A DNA stretch of 64,000 bases from Moraxella cuniculi DSM 21768. GTDB lineage: Bacteria; Pseudomonadota; Gammaproteobacteria; Pseudomonadales; Moraxellaceae. Shown here piece after piece: positions 28,070-37,527 of this stretch. Position 1 is the stretch's first letter. Every line of letters starts with the position of its first letter. Below the pieces are notes generated by a model, which was given only the letters and a program-made list of their open reading frames with translations, was not told the DNA's origin and made no database searches. The stretch is from NCBI RefSeq assembly GCF_900156515.1, contig NZ_FTNU01000007.1:1-64000 (forward strand). The letters run 5' to 3'. Both the position numbers and the translations under genes were made by a program.

Positions 28070-28966
28070 ATGCAAACTTCAAACCTCCATATTCATGCTC
28101 TTGTGGCAGCGACATTTGGTATGCTAAGCAGTACTGCATTTGCCCAAAATCCAGTTTCGGTATATATCGCACCACAAGCATCAGCAAGCACTTCTGTGGC
28201 TTCGGTTTATACTTTATCAAACAGCAATAACGCCGTAGAGCAAAAATTGCTAAACAGCCTGCAAGCAAATACCGCAGGCTCACAAAAATACACACAGCTT
28301 AGCACCACGCAACCTGTGGTGAATTTTTCTGCTACCGCTGCAAATACCGCAACAGCCAGCAGCTATGCTGCTTATGAGTCTGGTGCATATTCACAGCGTA
28401 GTATGTATGATGATTTGATTCGTGATGCAGCGGCACGATATGGTGTTGATCCTGGCTTGGTGAAGGCAATCATTCATACTGAATCAGCATTCAACCCACG
28501 AGCCAGATCGCCAGTTGGTGCGATGGGCTTAATGCAGTTGATGCCAGCAACAGCACGCTATATGGGCGTTTCTAATGCTTGGGATCCTGCCCAAAATATT
28601 GACGGTGGCACCAAATATTTGGCATATCTACAGGGTCAATTTAGCAATCCTGATCATGTTATTGCTGCCTATAATGCAGGGCCGGGTAATGTCCGTAAGC
28701 ATGGCGGTATCCCACCATTTCGCGAGACTCGCAACTATGTTGTCAAGGTAAACGATCGTTATAATAATATCTATCGTCTTGATGCGAATCTATACCAAGG
28801 CTTTGATGCCAATCGTGCTGTCTTGGCAATGAATGCTGCAGCAACGCCTGCAGCTTCCGTCAGCACACAGACAACCTCATACGCACAGCCAGTTAATCAG
28901 GCAACTCCTGTTAATCCAACCGTTGGTCGCGAAGGTTCGGCACAGATTTATTTCTTGAATAAGTAA
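28070..28966 (+). CDS. Periplasmic lytic murein transglycosylase (SLT domain)
   Basis: This cleaves peptidoglycan glycan strands, leaving 1,6-anhydro ends. A signal peptide ends at STAFAQ (about residue 26), then comes a Ser/Ala/Thr-rich linker of about 90 residues. The SLT/goose-lysozyme-like domain (about 118-235) has the catalytic Glu in [12 protein letters not shown], then [13 protein letters not shown], and the AYNAGPGNV motif. A low-complexity C-terminal tail follows. No lipobox is visible, so it should be soluble in the periplasm. Confidence 0.92.
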   Translation: MQTSNLHIHALVAATFGMLSSTAFAQNPVSVYIAPQASASTSVASVYTLSNSNNAVEQKLLNSLQANTAGSQKYTQLSTTQPVVNFSATAANTATASSYAAYESGAYSQRSMYDDLIRDAAARYGVDPGLVKAIIHTESAFNPRARSPVGAMGLMQLMPATARYMGVSNAWDPAQNIDGGTKYLAYLQGQFSNPDHVIAAYNAGPGNVRKHGGIPPFRETRNYVVKVNDRYNNIYRLDANLYQGFDANRAVLAMNAAATPAASVSTQTTSYAQPVNQATPVNPTVGREGSAQIYFLNK

Positions 28967-29200
28967 TTAAATCTTAATAAATAAAATAGGCAATCTGAAA
29001 ATATCAGGTTGCCTTTTGTTATTGTTAATAATCATTGTGCCAAAATGTCAAGGCATTGTTTGCTTTTTGTTTAAATTGGATAAAATAGTCAAAAGATTCA
29101 AGTTTTTAGCTTTTATTTTGCTATTTTGTCCTTATAATATAACTGTTTGATTTTTTGTAAAATGATATAACTATGGCTTAACTAAAAGGAAAATTTCTGT

Positions 29201-30103
29201 ATGATGCGAATTGGTTTGTTTTTATTGACCAACTTAGCCGTTTTGATTGTGTTTAGCATTGTCTTTGCTGTGCTATCACGAGTATTTGGCTTGAGCGGTG
29301 TGTTTGGTGCAGGTGGACTAAATTACACCAGCCTTGCGGTGATGTGCCTTGTTTGGGGTGTGGTTGGTTCAATGATTTCATTGTTTTTGTCAAAATGGAT
29401 GGCAAAAAAATCAACAGGCACGGTGGTGATTGATGTGCCAAAAAATGGCACGGAGCAGTGGCTGGTTGATATGGTTGCTCGCCAAGCTAAAGCGGTGGGC
29501 ATCGGTATGCCAGAGGTTGGGATTTTTGATAATCCACAGCCAAATGCCTTTGCAACTGGCTGGAATAAAAACAACGCCTTGGTTGCAGTTTCTACAGGCT
29601 TGATTCATACGATGACTCCTGATGAGGTTGAGGCGGTACTGGCACATGAGATTGGCCATGTTGCCAATGGTGATATGATAACGCTTGCCTTGATTCAGGG
29701 CGTGGTCAATGCGTTTGTTATGTTCTTTGCTCGTGTTATTGGCAATTTTGTTGATCGTGTTGTTTTTAAAAACGAAAGCAATTCTCCCGGGGTTGCATAT
29801 TATGTCACCAGTATCGTGATGGATATTTTGCTTGGCATATTGGCATCGGCAATCGTGATGTGGTTCTCTCGTTTGCGTGAGTATCGTGCTGATGAAATGG
29901 GTGCCAAGCTGGCAGGTCGTGATAAGATGATTAGTGCCTTAAATGCATTGCGTCCTGCTGAGGCTCGTCCAGACACCATGCCAGAGGCGATGAAGGCTTT
30001 TGCCATCTCGTCAGGACAGTCGCAGAGTTTTAGCATTGCTCACTTATTCCGCTCACACCCAAGTTTGGACGATCGTATCGCTGCATTACAAAAGTTGCAT
30101 TAA
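29201..30103 (+). CDS. htpX: Membrane zinc metalloprotease HtpX
   Basis: HtpX is a stress-related inner membrane protease that degrades damaged membrane proteins with FtsH. It has 300 residues with two N-terminal membrane helices, the zinc motif [10 protein letters not shown], two more hydrophobic segments, and the third ligand Glu in [15 protein letters not shown]. The end has the conserved [21 protein letters not shown] lies upstream. The start may be the second ATG (29204). Confidence 0.95.
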   Translation: MMRIGLFLLTNLAVLIVFSIVFAVLSRVFGLSGVFGAGGLNYTSLAVMCLVWGVVGSMISLFLSKWMAKKSTGTVVIDVPKNGTEQWLVDMVARQAKAVGIGMPEVGIFDNPQPNAFATGWNKNNALVAVSTGLIHTMTPDEVEAVLAHEIGHVANGDMITLALIQGVVNAFVMFFARVIGNFVDRVVFKNESNSPGVAYYVTSIVMDILLGILASAIVMWFSRLREYRADEMGAKLAGRDKMISALNALRPAEARPDTMPEAMKAFAISSGQSQSFSIAHLFRSHPSLDDRIAALQKLH

Positions 30104-30116
30104 GATATGATAAATA

Positions 30117-30147
30117 AAACAGACCTTCGATAAAAGGTCTGTTTTTT
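30117..30147 (+). terminator. Intrinsic terminator after htpX
   Basis: AACAGACCTT pairs with AAGGTCTGTT around CGATAA, followed by T6. Confidence 0.92.
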
Positions 30148-30181
30148 GTTGCGATGACGGCAGGTTTGATGTTTTTGCAGT

Positions 30182-31588
30182 TTATTGACAAAAAGGATCA
30201 AGCTCTTCTGGGGGTGTGATTTTTGGCATATCGCTGCTGATTTGTTCAAATGGCTCAAGCACAGGTTGCAGGCTGGCTGCTTGCTCGGCAGGTAGCACAG
30301 CTGTGGCAGATAATCCGTATTGTCCCAGCAGTTGCTTTATTTTATTAGCAGATAGCTGCACATCTAGCACTTGTCGTCCTTGCTCATCGTAACTATGATG
30401 GCTGATAACGCCAAGATTGTGCAGTGTATTGTGCAAAGCACCTGCATGATGCGGCAGGGTGAGCGTGTAATGATTTACCGTGCCAGACAGCAATTCTTGC
30501 ACTGCTGTGATAAGTTTGTCAATGCCCAAGTTTTGTTGAGCGGAGATATATACACGGTGTGGTTTGTGCGGTTCTTGATAATATAAGGCAGGGGTTTCGC
30601 CACTTTTATCAATTTTATTAAATACCAATAAAATCGGTGCGTCAGCCTTGATTTGTGCCAGCACATCATTGACCGCTGCAATCTGTGCGTGCATATCCTC
30701 ACTTGCTGCATCAACCACATGTAGCAGCAAATCCGCCTCCAAAGTTTCTTCAAGAGTGGCATGAAAACTCTCAACCAGCTCGTGTGGCAGATGACGCACA
30801 AAACCAACGGTATCTGCCAGCACCACATTGCCAACGCCCGACCAAGCAACTTTTCGTAAGGTGGGGTCTAGTGTGGCAAACAATTGGTCGGCTGCATAAA
30901 TGTTGTCATCAGTTAAGTGGTTAAACAGGGTGGATTTGCCCGCATTGGTATAGCCAACCAGCGAAATGGTGGGAATTTCGGATTTTTGGCGTTTGGCACG
31001 ACCTTGGGCACGGGTTTGTTTAACTTTATCCAATTTTGCCTTCAGCTGAGTTACGCGAATTTGTAATAATCGGCGGTCAGTTTCTAGTTGTGTTTCGCCC
31101 GGCCCTCGCAAGCCGATACCGCCTTTTTGTCGTTCCAAATGCGTCCAGCCACGAACCAGTCGTGTGGCAAGATGGTTAAGCTGTGCCAGTTCAACCTGTA
31201 GCTTGCCTTCATAGGTTCTGGCTCGTTGTGCAAAAATATCCAAAATCAGCCCTGTGCGATCCAGCACGCGGCATTTGACCAGTGCTTCCAGATTGCGTTC
31301 TTGACTGGGTGTGAGTGTGTGGTTAAAAATTACCACGATATCATCGGTTTGATTGGATTCACGAAAACACTTGACGGCATCGGCAATCTCTTCGGCTTTG
31401 CCAGTACCGACAAAATATTTGGCGTGTGGCTTATTGCGAGTACCTGTGATGGTCTCAATCTCGTTAGCACCTGCCGAATGCACCAGCAGGCGAAACTCCT
31501 CCAAGTCATCAGGGTTGCTGATTTGATGAATGTCCAAATGTACCAAGATGGCGTTTTCACCACCTTCATGCCGTTCAAAATACTGCAA
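30182..31588 (-). CDS. hflX: Ribosome-associated GTPase HflX
   Basis: HflX binds the 50S subunit, rescues stalled or heat-damaged ribosomes and has GTPase activity. It has 468 residues: an N-terminal HflX domain (HAKYFVGTGKAEEI), a basic coiled linker with GIGLRGPGETQLETDRR, then G1 GYTNAGKST, G3 DTVGFV and G4 NKID. The start appears to be TTG 31588, with GGAAG a few bases upstream; the N-terminal YFERHEGGE is the usual HflX beginning. hfq is not next to it, unlike in enterobacteria. Confidence 0.94.
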   Translation of the reverse strand: MQYFERHEGGENAILVHLDIHQISNPDDLEEFRLLVHSAGANEIETITGTRNKPHAKYFVGTGKAEEIADAVKCFRESNQTDDIVVIFNHTLTPSQERNLEALVKCRVLDRTGLILDIFAQRARTYEGKLQVELAQLNHLATRLVRGWTHLERQKGGIGLRGPGETQLETDRRLLQIRVTQLKAKLDKVKQTRAQGRAKRQKSEIPTISLVGYTNAGKSTLFNHLTDDNIYAADQLFATLDPTLRKVAWSGVGNVVLADTVGFVRHLPHELVESFHATLEETLEADLLLHVVDAASEDMHAQIAAVNDVLAQIKADAPILLVFNKIDKSGETPALYYQEPHKPHRVYISAQQNLGIDKLITAVQELLSGTVNHYTLTLPHHAGALHNTLHNLGVISHHSYDEQGRQVLDVQLSANKIKQLLGQYGLSATAVLPAEQAASLQPVLEPFEQISSDMPKITPPEELDPFCQ

Positions 31589-31839
31589 AATACTTCCTTT
31601 TTAAAATATTACTATCAAAATATTACCAAACTTGGACAGATTTATCCAGTTGTTGTGCTGCTTGTTGATAAATTGTGTTGGGTGTGTGATTTTCAAGTGG
31701 CAGGGCGTAGGGCTGTCATTTTATTGGTGTTTTCTGTGATGATTTTTCATCATGGGCGATAAAAATACAAATCTATGTTACAATAAACAGTGGCTTTTGC
31801 CAAATATGAACTTGTATGGATTGTGTGAAAAGGCGTGTT

Positions 31840-32724
31840 ATGTCATCACAAGCAAAAAATTTTCAGCTGATTTCTCGGCACAAATCGCTTGATTTGTCCA
31901 CACCTAAGATTATGGGTATTTTAAATATCACGCCTGATTCATTTTCTGATGGTGGGCGTTATACCAACCTTGATGACGCACTAAGACAGGTTGAGTATAT
32001 GATTGAGCAGGGCGTGCATATTGTTGATATTGGTGGCGAATCTACTCGCCCAAATGCCCTGCCTGTCAGCAGTGATGTTGAGATTGCTCGTGTGCTGCCT
32101 GTGGTGATGGCAATTCGCCAAAGGTTCGGTGATGGGCTGTGGCTGTCTTTGGATACCAGCAACCCAAGCCTGATGCAGGCAGGCATTGAGGCAGGGGCGG
32201 ATATGATTAATGATGTACGAGCCTTGACCCGCAAAGGGGCAGCGGCGGTGGCAGCAAATCTGAATGTGCCTGTTGTGCTGATGCACCACCGCGGTGAGCC
32301 AGATGAGATGGATCGCCTTGCCAGCTATCATGATGTGTTAAATGAGGTGATTGCTGAGCTTGGCAATCATGTCAATACTGCCATAAAAGCAGGCGTTAGT
32401 CGCGATAATATTATCATTGATGTAGGCATGGGATTTGCCAAAAATTTTGCCGAGCATCGTATTTTGACAAAAAATCTGGACAAAGTCATCGGGCATTTTG
32501 GCTTACCAATGCTGTTCGGCGTTTCTCGTAAACGGTTTTTGGGCGAGATTTTACAAAATGGTCAAAAAGCTTGGCATAATCACGAGCCAAGTAAGAGAGA
32601 TACACTTGGTGCGGCGATGTCGCTTTTGGCGGTGCAGGCAGGGGCGAGCATTGTGCGTGTGCATGATGTTGCCAAAACAGCACAGGTATTGTCGCTTTGG
32701 CAGCAGATTTATGGTGATGAATAG
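31840..32724 (+). CDS. folP: Dihydropteroate synthase
   Basis: This joins pABA to dihydropterin pyrophosphate in folate synthesis and is the target of sulfonamides. It is a TIM barrel with the signatures MGILNITPDSFSDGG and VDIGGESTRP, plus DTSNP, INDVRAL, VLMHHRG and GVSRKRFLG. ATG 31840, with AAGG eight bases upstream, is chosen over ATG 31816. folP is usually beside ftsH/glmM; here it sits between hflX and rsmE. Confidence 0.95.
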   Translation: MSSQAKNFQLISRHKSLDLSTPKIMGILNITPDSFSDGGRYTNLDDALRQVEYMIEQGVHIVDIGGESTRPNALPVSSDVEIARVLPVVMAIRQRFGDGLWLSLDTSNPSLMQAGIEAGADMINDVRALTRKGAAAVAANLNVPVVLMHHRGEPDEMDRLASYHDVLNEVIAELGNHVNTAIKAGVSRDNIIIDVGMGFAKNFAEHRILTKNLDKVIGHFGLPMLFGVSRKRFLGEILQNGQKAWHNHEPSKRDTLGAAMSLLAVQAGASIVRVHDVAKTAQVLSLWQQIYGDE

Positions 32725-32849
32725 AGTTAAGTAAAAATTATTAATAAGTGTAAAATTTATCAAATATGCCAAAATTACCCGTAATACGCATGGAGCAGGA
32801 AAATTTGCCCAAAGTATGATGTGAATAATTGACCGCAAACAGGGCAGTC

Positions 32850-33581
32850 TTAGCTTTTTGGCTGTGCCAAGATATGTAAGGCGGTTAGGGCGACCACAGG
32901 GGCGGTCTCGGTACGCAGGATTCGCTCGCCAAGCGTCCAAGGGACAAAGCCATGTTGTATGGCAAGGCTGATTTCATCAGGGCTAAGACCGCCTTCTGCA
33001 CCAATCAACAAGCTGATGTGATGAGGCGGGGGTGTGCTAAAGTCTGGATTGCCATCGGTTAATGTCAGCACAAGTTTTAGCTCTGCTTGACAAGCTACTA
33101 CCCATTCGTCAAGTGCAACTGGCGGGGTGATTTGGGGAACAAGATTTAGCCCACATTGCTCACAGGCAGCTATGGCAACGGCTTGCCAATGGTCTAGTTT
33201 TTTTAAATCTCGTTCGTACTTTAGGTGTGCCTGACATCGCTCACTGGTCAGTAGCTCAATGCGATGTACGCCCATTTCGGTGGCCTTTTGAATGGCATAA
33301 TCCATGCGTTCGCCACGACTCATCACCAATCCAATGCTGGCAGCAAAAGCAGGTGTGCGATTGATGGGGTTGAATTCACCAATCACCACAGTGGCTGTTT
33401 TTTTATCAATTGCAGTTAGCGTGGCTTGGTATTCGCCGCCACGACCATCGAACAAAATAGCACCATCGCCAACTTTGGCACGCAACACCTTGCACCAATG
33501 ATGATAAATTTCATCAGGCAGTTGTATTGTTTGTCCGATGTGCTGTTGGCTTAGCGGACTGTTAATAAAAAATCGTGGCAT
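32850..33581 (-). CDS. rsmE: 16S rRNA m3U1498 methyltransferase RsmE
   Basis: This SPOUT-class methyltransferase acts on U1498 of 16S rRNA. It has 243 residues: an N-terminal PUA-like domain (PDEIYHHWCKVLRAKVGD), then the knot with LIGAEGGLSPDEI and LGERILRTETAPVVAL, which forms the SAM site. It is convergent with folP. Confidence 0.95.
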   Translation of the reverse strand: MPRFFINSPLSQQHIGQTIQLPDEIYHHWCKVLRAKVGDGAILFDGRGGEYQATLTAIDKKTATVVIGEFNPINRTPAFAASIGLVMSRGERMDYAIQKATEMGVHRIELLTSERCQAHLKYERDLKKLDHWQAVAIAACEQCGLNLVPQITPPVALDEWVVACQAELKLVLTLTDGNPDFSTPPPHHISLLIGAEGGLSPDEISLAIQHGFVPWTLGERILRTETAPVVALTALHILAQPKS

Positions 33582-33605
33582 AATGTTGACGGACTGATGT
33601 GCTGA

Positions 33606-34550
33606 TTATGAAGTCAGACCCAAAGCCTTGACAAGCTCTTTGTTTGGTTCGGTGCTGTTCATGCTATAAAAATGCAACGCAGGCACACCTTCACGAATCA
33701 ATCTTTGGCACAGGGTATGCACCACCTCAAAGCCAAATTGGCGAATTGCCTTGCGATCATCGCCAAAATCTGCCAACTGTTTGCGAATGTAGCGTGGAAT
33801 ATCTGCACCACACCCATCAGCAAAACGGATGATATTGGAGGCATTGGTAATGGGCATGATGCCTGCAATGATGGGGAATTGATCTTGATGCACACCTTTT
33901 TTGGCCAATTTATCACGCAAAAACAAATAGCTGTCAGCATTATAAAAAAACTGTGTAATTGCTTCATTGGCACCAGCGTGATACTTGGCAACTAGGTTAT
34001 CAATGTCGGCATCAAAGTTGCGTGCTTGTGGGTGCATTTCTGGATAGGCGGCTACCTTGATGGTAAAATGCTCACCGCTGTGCTGGCGAATAAATTTCAC
34101 CAAGTCAAGTGCATAAGGCAACTCACCATAGCCAACTTGACCGCTAGGTAGATCGCCACGCAATGCCACGACTCGGGTTACGCCAAGTGATTTATAAAAA
34201 TCAAGTAACTCACCGATTTCGGCTTTGGTGTCGCCAATGCAAGACATATGCGGTGCAATGGGTGTGTCAGATTGCTTGCTTAATGCCTCAACAATACCCA
34301 GTGTGCGTTCGCGTGTTGAGCCACCAGCCCCATAGGTTACGCTAAAATACTGCGGATTTAGGGCGTTTAGTGTGTCAAAAGTGGTCAAAAGTTTGTCTTG
34401 GGCTTCGTCCGTTTTGGTGGGAAAAAACTCAAAAGAAAATGGGACTTTGTTGTTTGTGTTGTTTGGCTTGGTTTGGTTTTGTAATTCTGATTTGACAGAA
34501 TTTAATAGGGTTTCAATGTCATTAAGACGATTTAAAAGTGATTGGGTCAT
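33606..34550 (-). CDS. metF: 5,10-methylenetetrahydrofolate reductase
   Basis: MetF makes 5-methyl-tetrahydrofolate for methionine synthesis, using FAD and NADH. It has 314 residues: PFSFEFFPTKT near the N-terminus (catalytic Glu), SVTYGAGGSTRE, ALRGD, and AYPEMHPQA; the end QRLIREGVPALHFYSMN is complete. A coiled segment of about 30 residues precedes the barrel. It would pair functionally with ahcY, which lies upstream but is separated by a small toxin/immunity island. Confidence 0.95.
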   Translation of the reverse strand: MTQSLLNRLNDIETLLNSVKSELQNQTKPNNTNNKVPFSFEFFPTKTDEAQDKLLTTFDTLNALNPQYFSVTYGAGGSTRERTLGIVEALSKQSDTPIAPHMSCIGDTKAEIGELLDFYKSLGVTRVVALRGDLPSGQVGYGELPYALDLVKFIRQHSGEHFTIKVAAYPEMHPQARNFDADIDNLVAKYHAGANEAITQFFYNADSYLFLRDKLAKKGVHQDQFPIIAGIMPITNASNIIRFADGCGADIPRYIRKQLADFGDDRKAIRQFGFEVVHTLCQRLIREGVPALHFYSMNSTEPNKELVKALGLTS

Positions 34551-34563
34551 TTTAAAGCTCTAT

Positions 34564-35022
34564 TTAAATTAAGGGGTTAATAACGGTTAAAAAAGGATAA
34601 TCGGTAAAGTCTCTGGTGTTGGCGGTATAAATACCGTTGATGCCATTGTCTTTTAGGGTAGCTGTAATGGCGGTATCAAATATTTTATTTCTTGAAAAAT
34701 GTGTTTTGATTAGGTCAGCAAAAGTGGTAATTTGTGTATTTTTTGGGTGAATGATTGTTAATCCACAGTCTTGTAAATAATCAATAACATCAATGGCTTG
34801 TTGGGGTGTTAGGGGTCTTTCTAATCTGTGCCAAGTAATGCTGTGTACAAACTCAATACAGCTTTGTTGGCAGATGCAAATGGATAATTGACCAAATTCG
34901 TCAAACTGGGTCATTTTTTGCGATAAAAATTGCCCTGCCTTTTGATGAAAAGGCGAGCCTTGATTATAGGCATAAACCAAAATATTGGTATCAATGGCAA
35001 ATGGTTTATTTATCATCATCAA
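34564..35022 (-). CDS. PIN-domain ribonuclease toxin (VapC-like)
   Basis: This is a 152-residue PIN domain. Probable catalytic acids are the Asp in AIDTNILVYAY, the Glu in QQSCIEFVHSI, the Asp in NKIFDTAI and the Asp in TRDFTDYP, matching the usual four-acid site. It overlaps the antitoxin-like gene by 17 bases, the classic type II toxin-antitoxin arrangement. The cellular target is unknown; VapC enzymes cut tRNA or rRNA. Confidence 0.85.
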   Translation of the reverse strand: MMMINKPFAIDTNILVYAYNQGSPFHQKAGQFLSQKMTQFDEFGQLSICICQQSCIEFVHSITWHRLERPLTPQQAIDVIDYLQDCGLTIIHPKNTQITTFADLIKTHFSRNKIFDTAITATLKDNGINGIYTANTRDFTDYPFLTVINPLI

Positions 35023-35239
35023 TACCTAAGATTTGTTTGTGTCTTTCTTCGTATATTTCGTTACGAGTGGGCGTATCAATATTTCCCAAATCAAAAGGCG
35101 TTAATTCAAATGCTTTTTTGGGTTTATTTGATGGTTCGGGTGCTATTTGCTTTAAGCTGTCGGCAATGGCAGATATTGCCTGTATCCGCTCTTGATAGCT
35201 GGCATTGACAATTTCATAAATCGCTTGTTCAATGGCCAT
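35006..35239 (-). CDS. Antitoxin of the PIN-domain pair
   Basis: This is a 77-residue charged protein encoded directly upstream of, and overlapping, the PIN toxin. The N-terminal half is helical (AIEQAIYEIVNASYQERIQ), while the C-terminal half is rich in Pro and acidic residues, as in toxin-wrapping antitoxin tails. No AbrB or RHH motif is obvious. GGAG precedes the ATG. Confidence 0.75.
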   Translation of the reverse strand: MAIEQAIYEIVNASYQERIQAISAIADSLKQIAPEPSNKPKKAFELTPFDLGNIDTPTRNEIYEERHKQILGIDDDK

Positions 35240-35253
35240 CTTTCACTCCTTAT

Positions 35254-35505
35254 TTAAAATTTAGTGATTAAAAAACTCACCCCAATCATTATCCACATCA
35301 GCACTTCTAATAATAAACACACATAAATATATTTGCCTTTATCTTTTTGACCAAGACCAACAAAAGAAACAGCCAAGAATGAGGCATAAATCACCATAAT
35401 GACATCACGCCCAATGCCCTGCCATAATAATATCGTACAAATAATAAAACAACCGACATTGAGCGATAAGCTAATTAAGTCTTGAATTTTAGTCCAGTTC
35501 GGCAC
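35254..35505 (-). CDS. Small hypothetical membrane protein
   Basis: This is an 83-residue protein with two to three hydrophobic helices (about residues 9-28, 31-50 and 59-80). It overlaps the end of the Imm51-like gene by 17 bases, so the two are probably translationally coupled. No family is recognised. In this setting a second immunity-type protein or membrane partner is possible but unproved. Confidence 0.55.
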   Translation of the reverse strand: MPNWTKIQDLISLSLNVGCFIICTILLWQGIGRDVIMVIYASFLAVSFVGLGQKDKGKYIYVCLLLEVLMWIMIGVSFLITKF

Positions 35506-35842
35506 GGCTAAATAAATCCAAAATTAGCTCATTATCATCAAGAGCATTTTTAAAAGCGATGATAAATTCTTTTAAAGCGTTCGTATCAGCGTGATTTGCC
35601 CATACGCAAAACATACTACTTTCGCTATCAAAGTGAATTTTATCCGTCAAATGGGGCATTTTTTCGTCCAAAAACACAACTGCCAACGATTGCCAATCAT
35701 AGCCATTCCCTTCAAAGTCTTCATCGGCACGGTTATCAAAGATGTGTTGTTTATAATCGCCAACGTCGCTCATAATGACCGAAACGCTGTCTTCGTGTTC
35801 TATCCATTTAAAGGGGGTGATTTGGTTTTTAAAATCGGACAT
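35489..35842 (-). CDS. Imm51-like immunity protein
   Basis: This is a 117-residue acidic protein. EGNGYDWQSLAVVFLDEKMPHL, IHFDSESSMFCVWA and the end LILDLFSRAELD match my recollection of the Imm51 family of polymorphic-toxin immunity proteins. No cognate toxin is adjacent, so it would be an orphan immunity gene. AAGGAG precedes the ATG. It is the first gene of the island between ahcY and metF. Confidence 0.75.
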   Translation of the reverse strand: MSDFKNQITPFKWIEHEDSVSVIMSDVGDYKQHIFDNRADEDFEGNGYDWQSLAVVFLDEKMPHLTDKIHFDSESSMFCVWANHADTNALKEFIIAFKNALDDNELILDLFSRAELD

Positions 35843-35870
35843 TATTATCTCCTTAATAAATTTACAATAA

Positions 35871-35898
35871 AAGTGGCATTAAACAATACCACTTTTAT
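35871..35898 (-). terminator. Terminator-like hairpin after ahcY
   Basis: AAAAGTGG and CCACTTTT pair around a 12-base loop, placed 32 bases after the ahcY stop. It would separate ahcY from the downstream island. Confidence 0.65.
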
Positions 35899-35929
35899 CA
35901 TAGCAATGATTAAAAGTAAAATCAAGTCA

Positions 35930-37294
35930 TCAGTATTTATATTCGTCCGCCTTAAAAGGGCCGTCCACAGGCACGCCCAGATAATCCGCTTGCTCTTGGG
36001 TGAGTTTGGTAATAACTCCGTTAAAGCCTGCAACCATGGCGGCGGCAACTTCTTCGTCCAGTTTCTTTGGCAGGACTTTGACATAAACCTTGTCCGCTTT
36101 GGTAGCTGCTGGCAAATCAGCAAATTTTTCTTGATACAGATGAATCTGTGCCAGCACTTGGTTGGCAAATGAGCCGTCCATGATGCGTGATGGGTGGCCT
36201 GTGGCGTTGCCAAGATTCACCAAGCGACCTTCTGATAGGATAATCAGATAATCACTGTCATCATTTGAGCGATATACTTGATGCACTTGTGGCTTGACCT
36301 CGACCCATTTCCAGTTATCACGCATAAATTGGGTGTCAATTTCGGTATCAAAGTGTCCGATATTGCAGACCACAGCGGTTGATTTTAGGGCTTTTAGCAT
36401 ATCGGCATTACACACATGATAATTGCCCGTTGTGGTAACGATAAGGTCGGTATCTTGTAGTAAGGTGGTATTTACGCCATTGGCAGGGTCGCCATCAACA
36501 AACGGTGAAACCAACTCATAGCCGTCCATGCACGCCTGCATGGCACAGATTGGGTCAATCTCACTGACACGCACAATCATGCCTTCTTGGCGTAAGCTTT
36601 GAGCAGAGCCTTTACCAACATCGCCATAACCGACAACCAAGGCACGGCGACCTGATAGCAACATATCGGTACCACGCTTAATGGCATCGTTGAGCGAGTG
36701 GCGGCAACCGTATTTGTTGTCGTTTTTGGATTTGGTAACTGCGTCATTGACATTGATTGCAGGGACTTTTAATTCACCTTTGGCAAGCATATCAATCAAG
36801 CGATGCACGCCTGTGGTGGTCTCTTCGCTAATGCCATGAATGCAATCTAGCATTTGTGGGTATTTGTTGTGAATGAGTGCGGTCAAATCGCCCCCATCGT
36901 CCAAGATAAGGTTGGCGTCCCACAGTTTGCCATCTTGGTGAATTTGTTGCTCTAGGCACCATTCGTATTCTTCTTCGGTTTCGCCTTTCCATGCAAACAC
37001 AGGAATGCCAGCAGCGGCAATGGCAGCGGCAGCGTGGTCTTGGGTAGAGAAGATATTGCAAGAAGTCCAACGAACTTCGGCACCCAATGCCACCAAGGTC
37101 TCAATCAGTACCGCAGTCTGAATGGTCATGTGGATACAGCCGACGATTTTGGCACCAGCCAGTGGTTGGGTGGCTGCATAACGCTTACGCAGACCCATCA
37201 AAGCAGGCATCTCGGTTTCGGCAAGTTTTATCTCTTTGCGACCAAATTCGGCAAGGCTGATATCAGCCACTTTATAATCAGTAAATGCAGACAC
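35930..37294 (-). CDS. ahcY: S-adenosylhomocysteine hydrolase
   Basis: This splits S-adenosylhomocysteine into adenosine and homocysteine, removing the product inhibitor of methyltransferases. It has 454 residues with [37 protein letters not shown] and the NAD-binding [13 protein letters not shown]; it ends [11 protein letters not shown]. The frame is open to a GTG at 37303, but that GTG overlaps the AAAGGAG ribosome site. GTG 37294, eight bases after it, is the likely start. A riboswitch lies in the leader. Confidence 0.96.
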   Translation of the reverse strand: MSAFTDYKVADISLAEFGRKEIKLAETEMPALMGLRKRYAATQPLAGAKIVGCIHMTIQTAVLIETLVALGAEVRWTSCNIFSTQDHAAAAIAAAGIPVFAWKGETEEEYEWCLEQQIHQDGKLWDANLILDDGGDLTALIHNKYPQMLDCIHGISEETTTGVHRLIDMLAKGELKVPAINVNDAVTKSKNDNKYGCRHSLNDAIKRGTDMLLSGRRALVVGYGDVGKGSAQSLRQEGMIVRVSEIDPICAMQACMDGYELVSPFVDGDPANGVNTTLLQDTDLIVTTTGNYHVCNADMLKALKSTAVVCNIGHFDTEIDTQFMRDNWKWVEVKPQVHQVYRSNDDSDYLIILSEGRLVNLGNATGHPSRIMDGSFANQVLAQIHLYQEKFADLPAATKADKVYVKVLPKKLDEEVAAAMVAGFNGVITKLTQEQADYLGVPVDGPFKADEYKY

Positions 37295-37343
37295 TGCGTC
37301 CACTCCTTTAAATTGAATAAATTAAAATTGGCGAATAAAACGC

Positions 37344-37421
37344 AGATGTCGTTGATTATTTTCAAATAACCGCATTTGAAAAAGCAAGCCTCACCGAAAA
37401 CGGTTGCAACATCTCTTGCTG
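37344..37421 (-). promoter_or_regulatory. S-adenosylhomocysteine (SAH) riboswitch
   Basis: The minus-strand leader 50-130 bases before ahcY shows all parts of the SAH riboswitch. P1 is AGCAAG (37420-37415) with CTTGCT (37388-37383). The pseudoknot strand AGATGT follows P1, then TGCA, a P2 stem ACCG-TTTT-CGGT, and the conserved GAGG just before the P1 3' strand. After a 28-base linker, AACGACATCT supplies ACATCT, which pairs with AGATGT. In known examples the same helix is GAGCGC/GCGCTC, so this is a compensatory variant. SAH binding is expected to switch ahcY on. Confidence 0.85.
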
Positions 37422-37527
37422 ATTGGATTTGTTATTATAACAAACATTTTGGAAGTTTTCATTAGCCAATGATATTTTGCCAAAAAAAGACGGCTTGATG
37501 GGACAAGCCGCCTTGTATTGCATTGGC

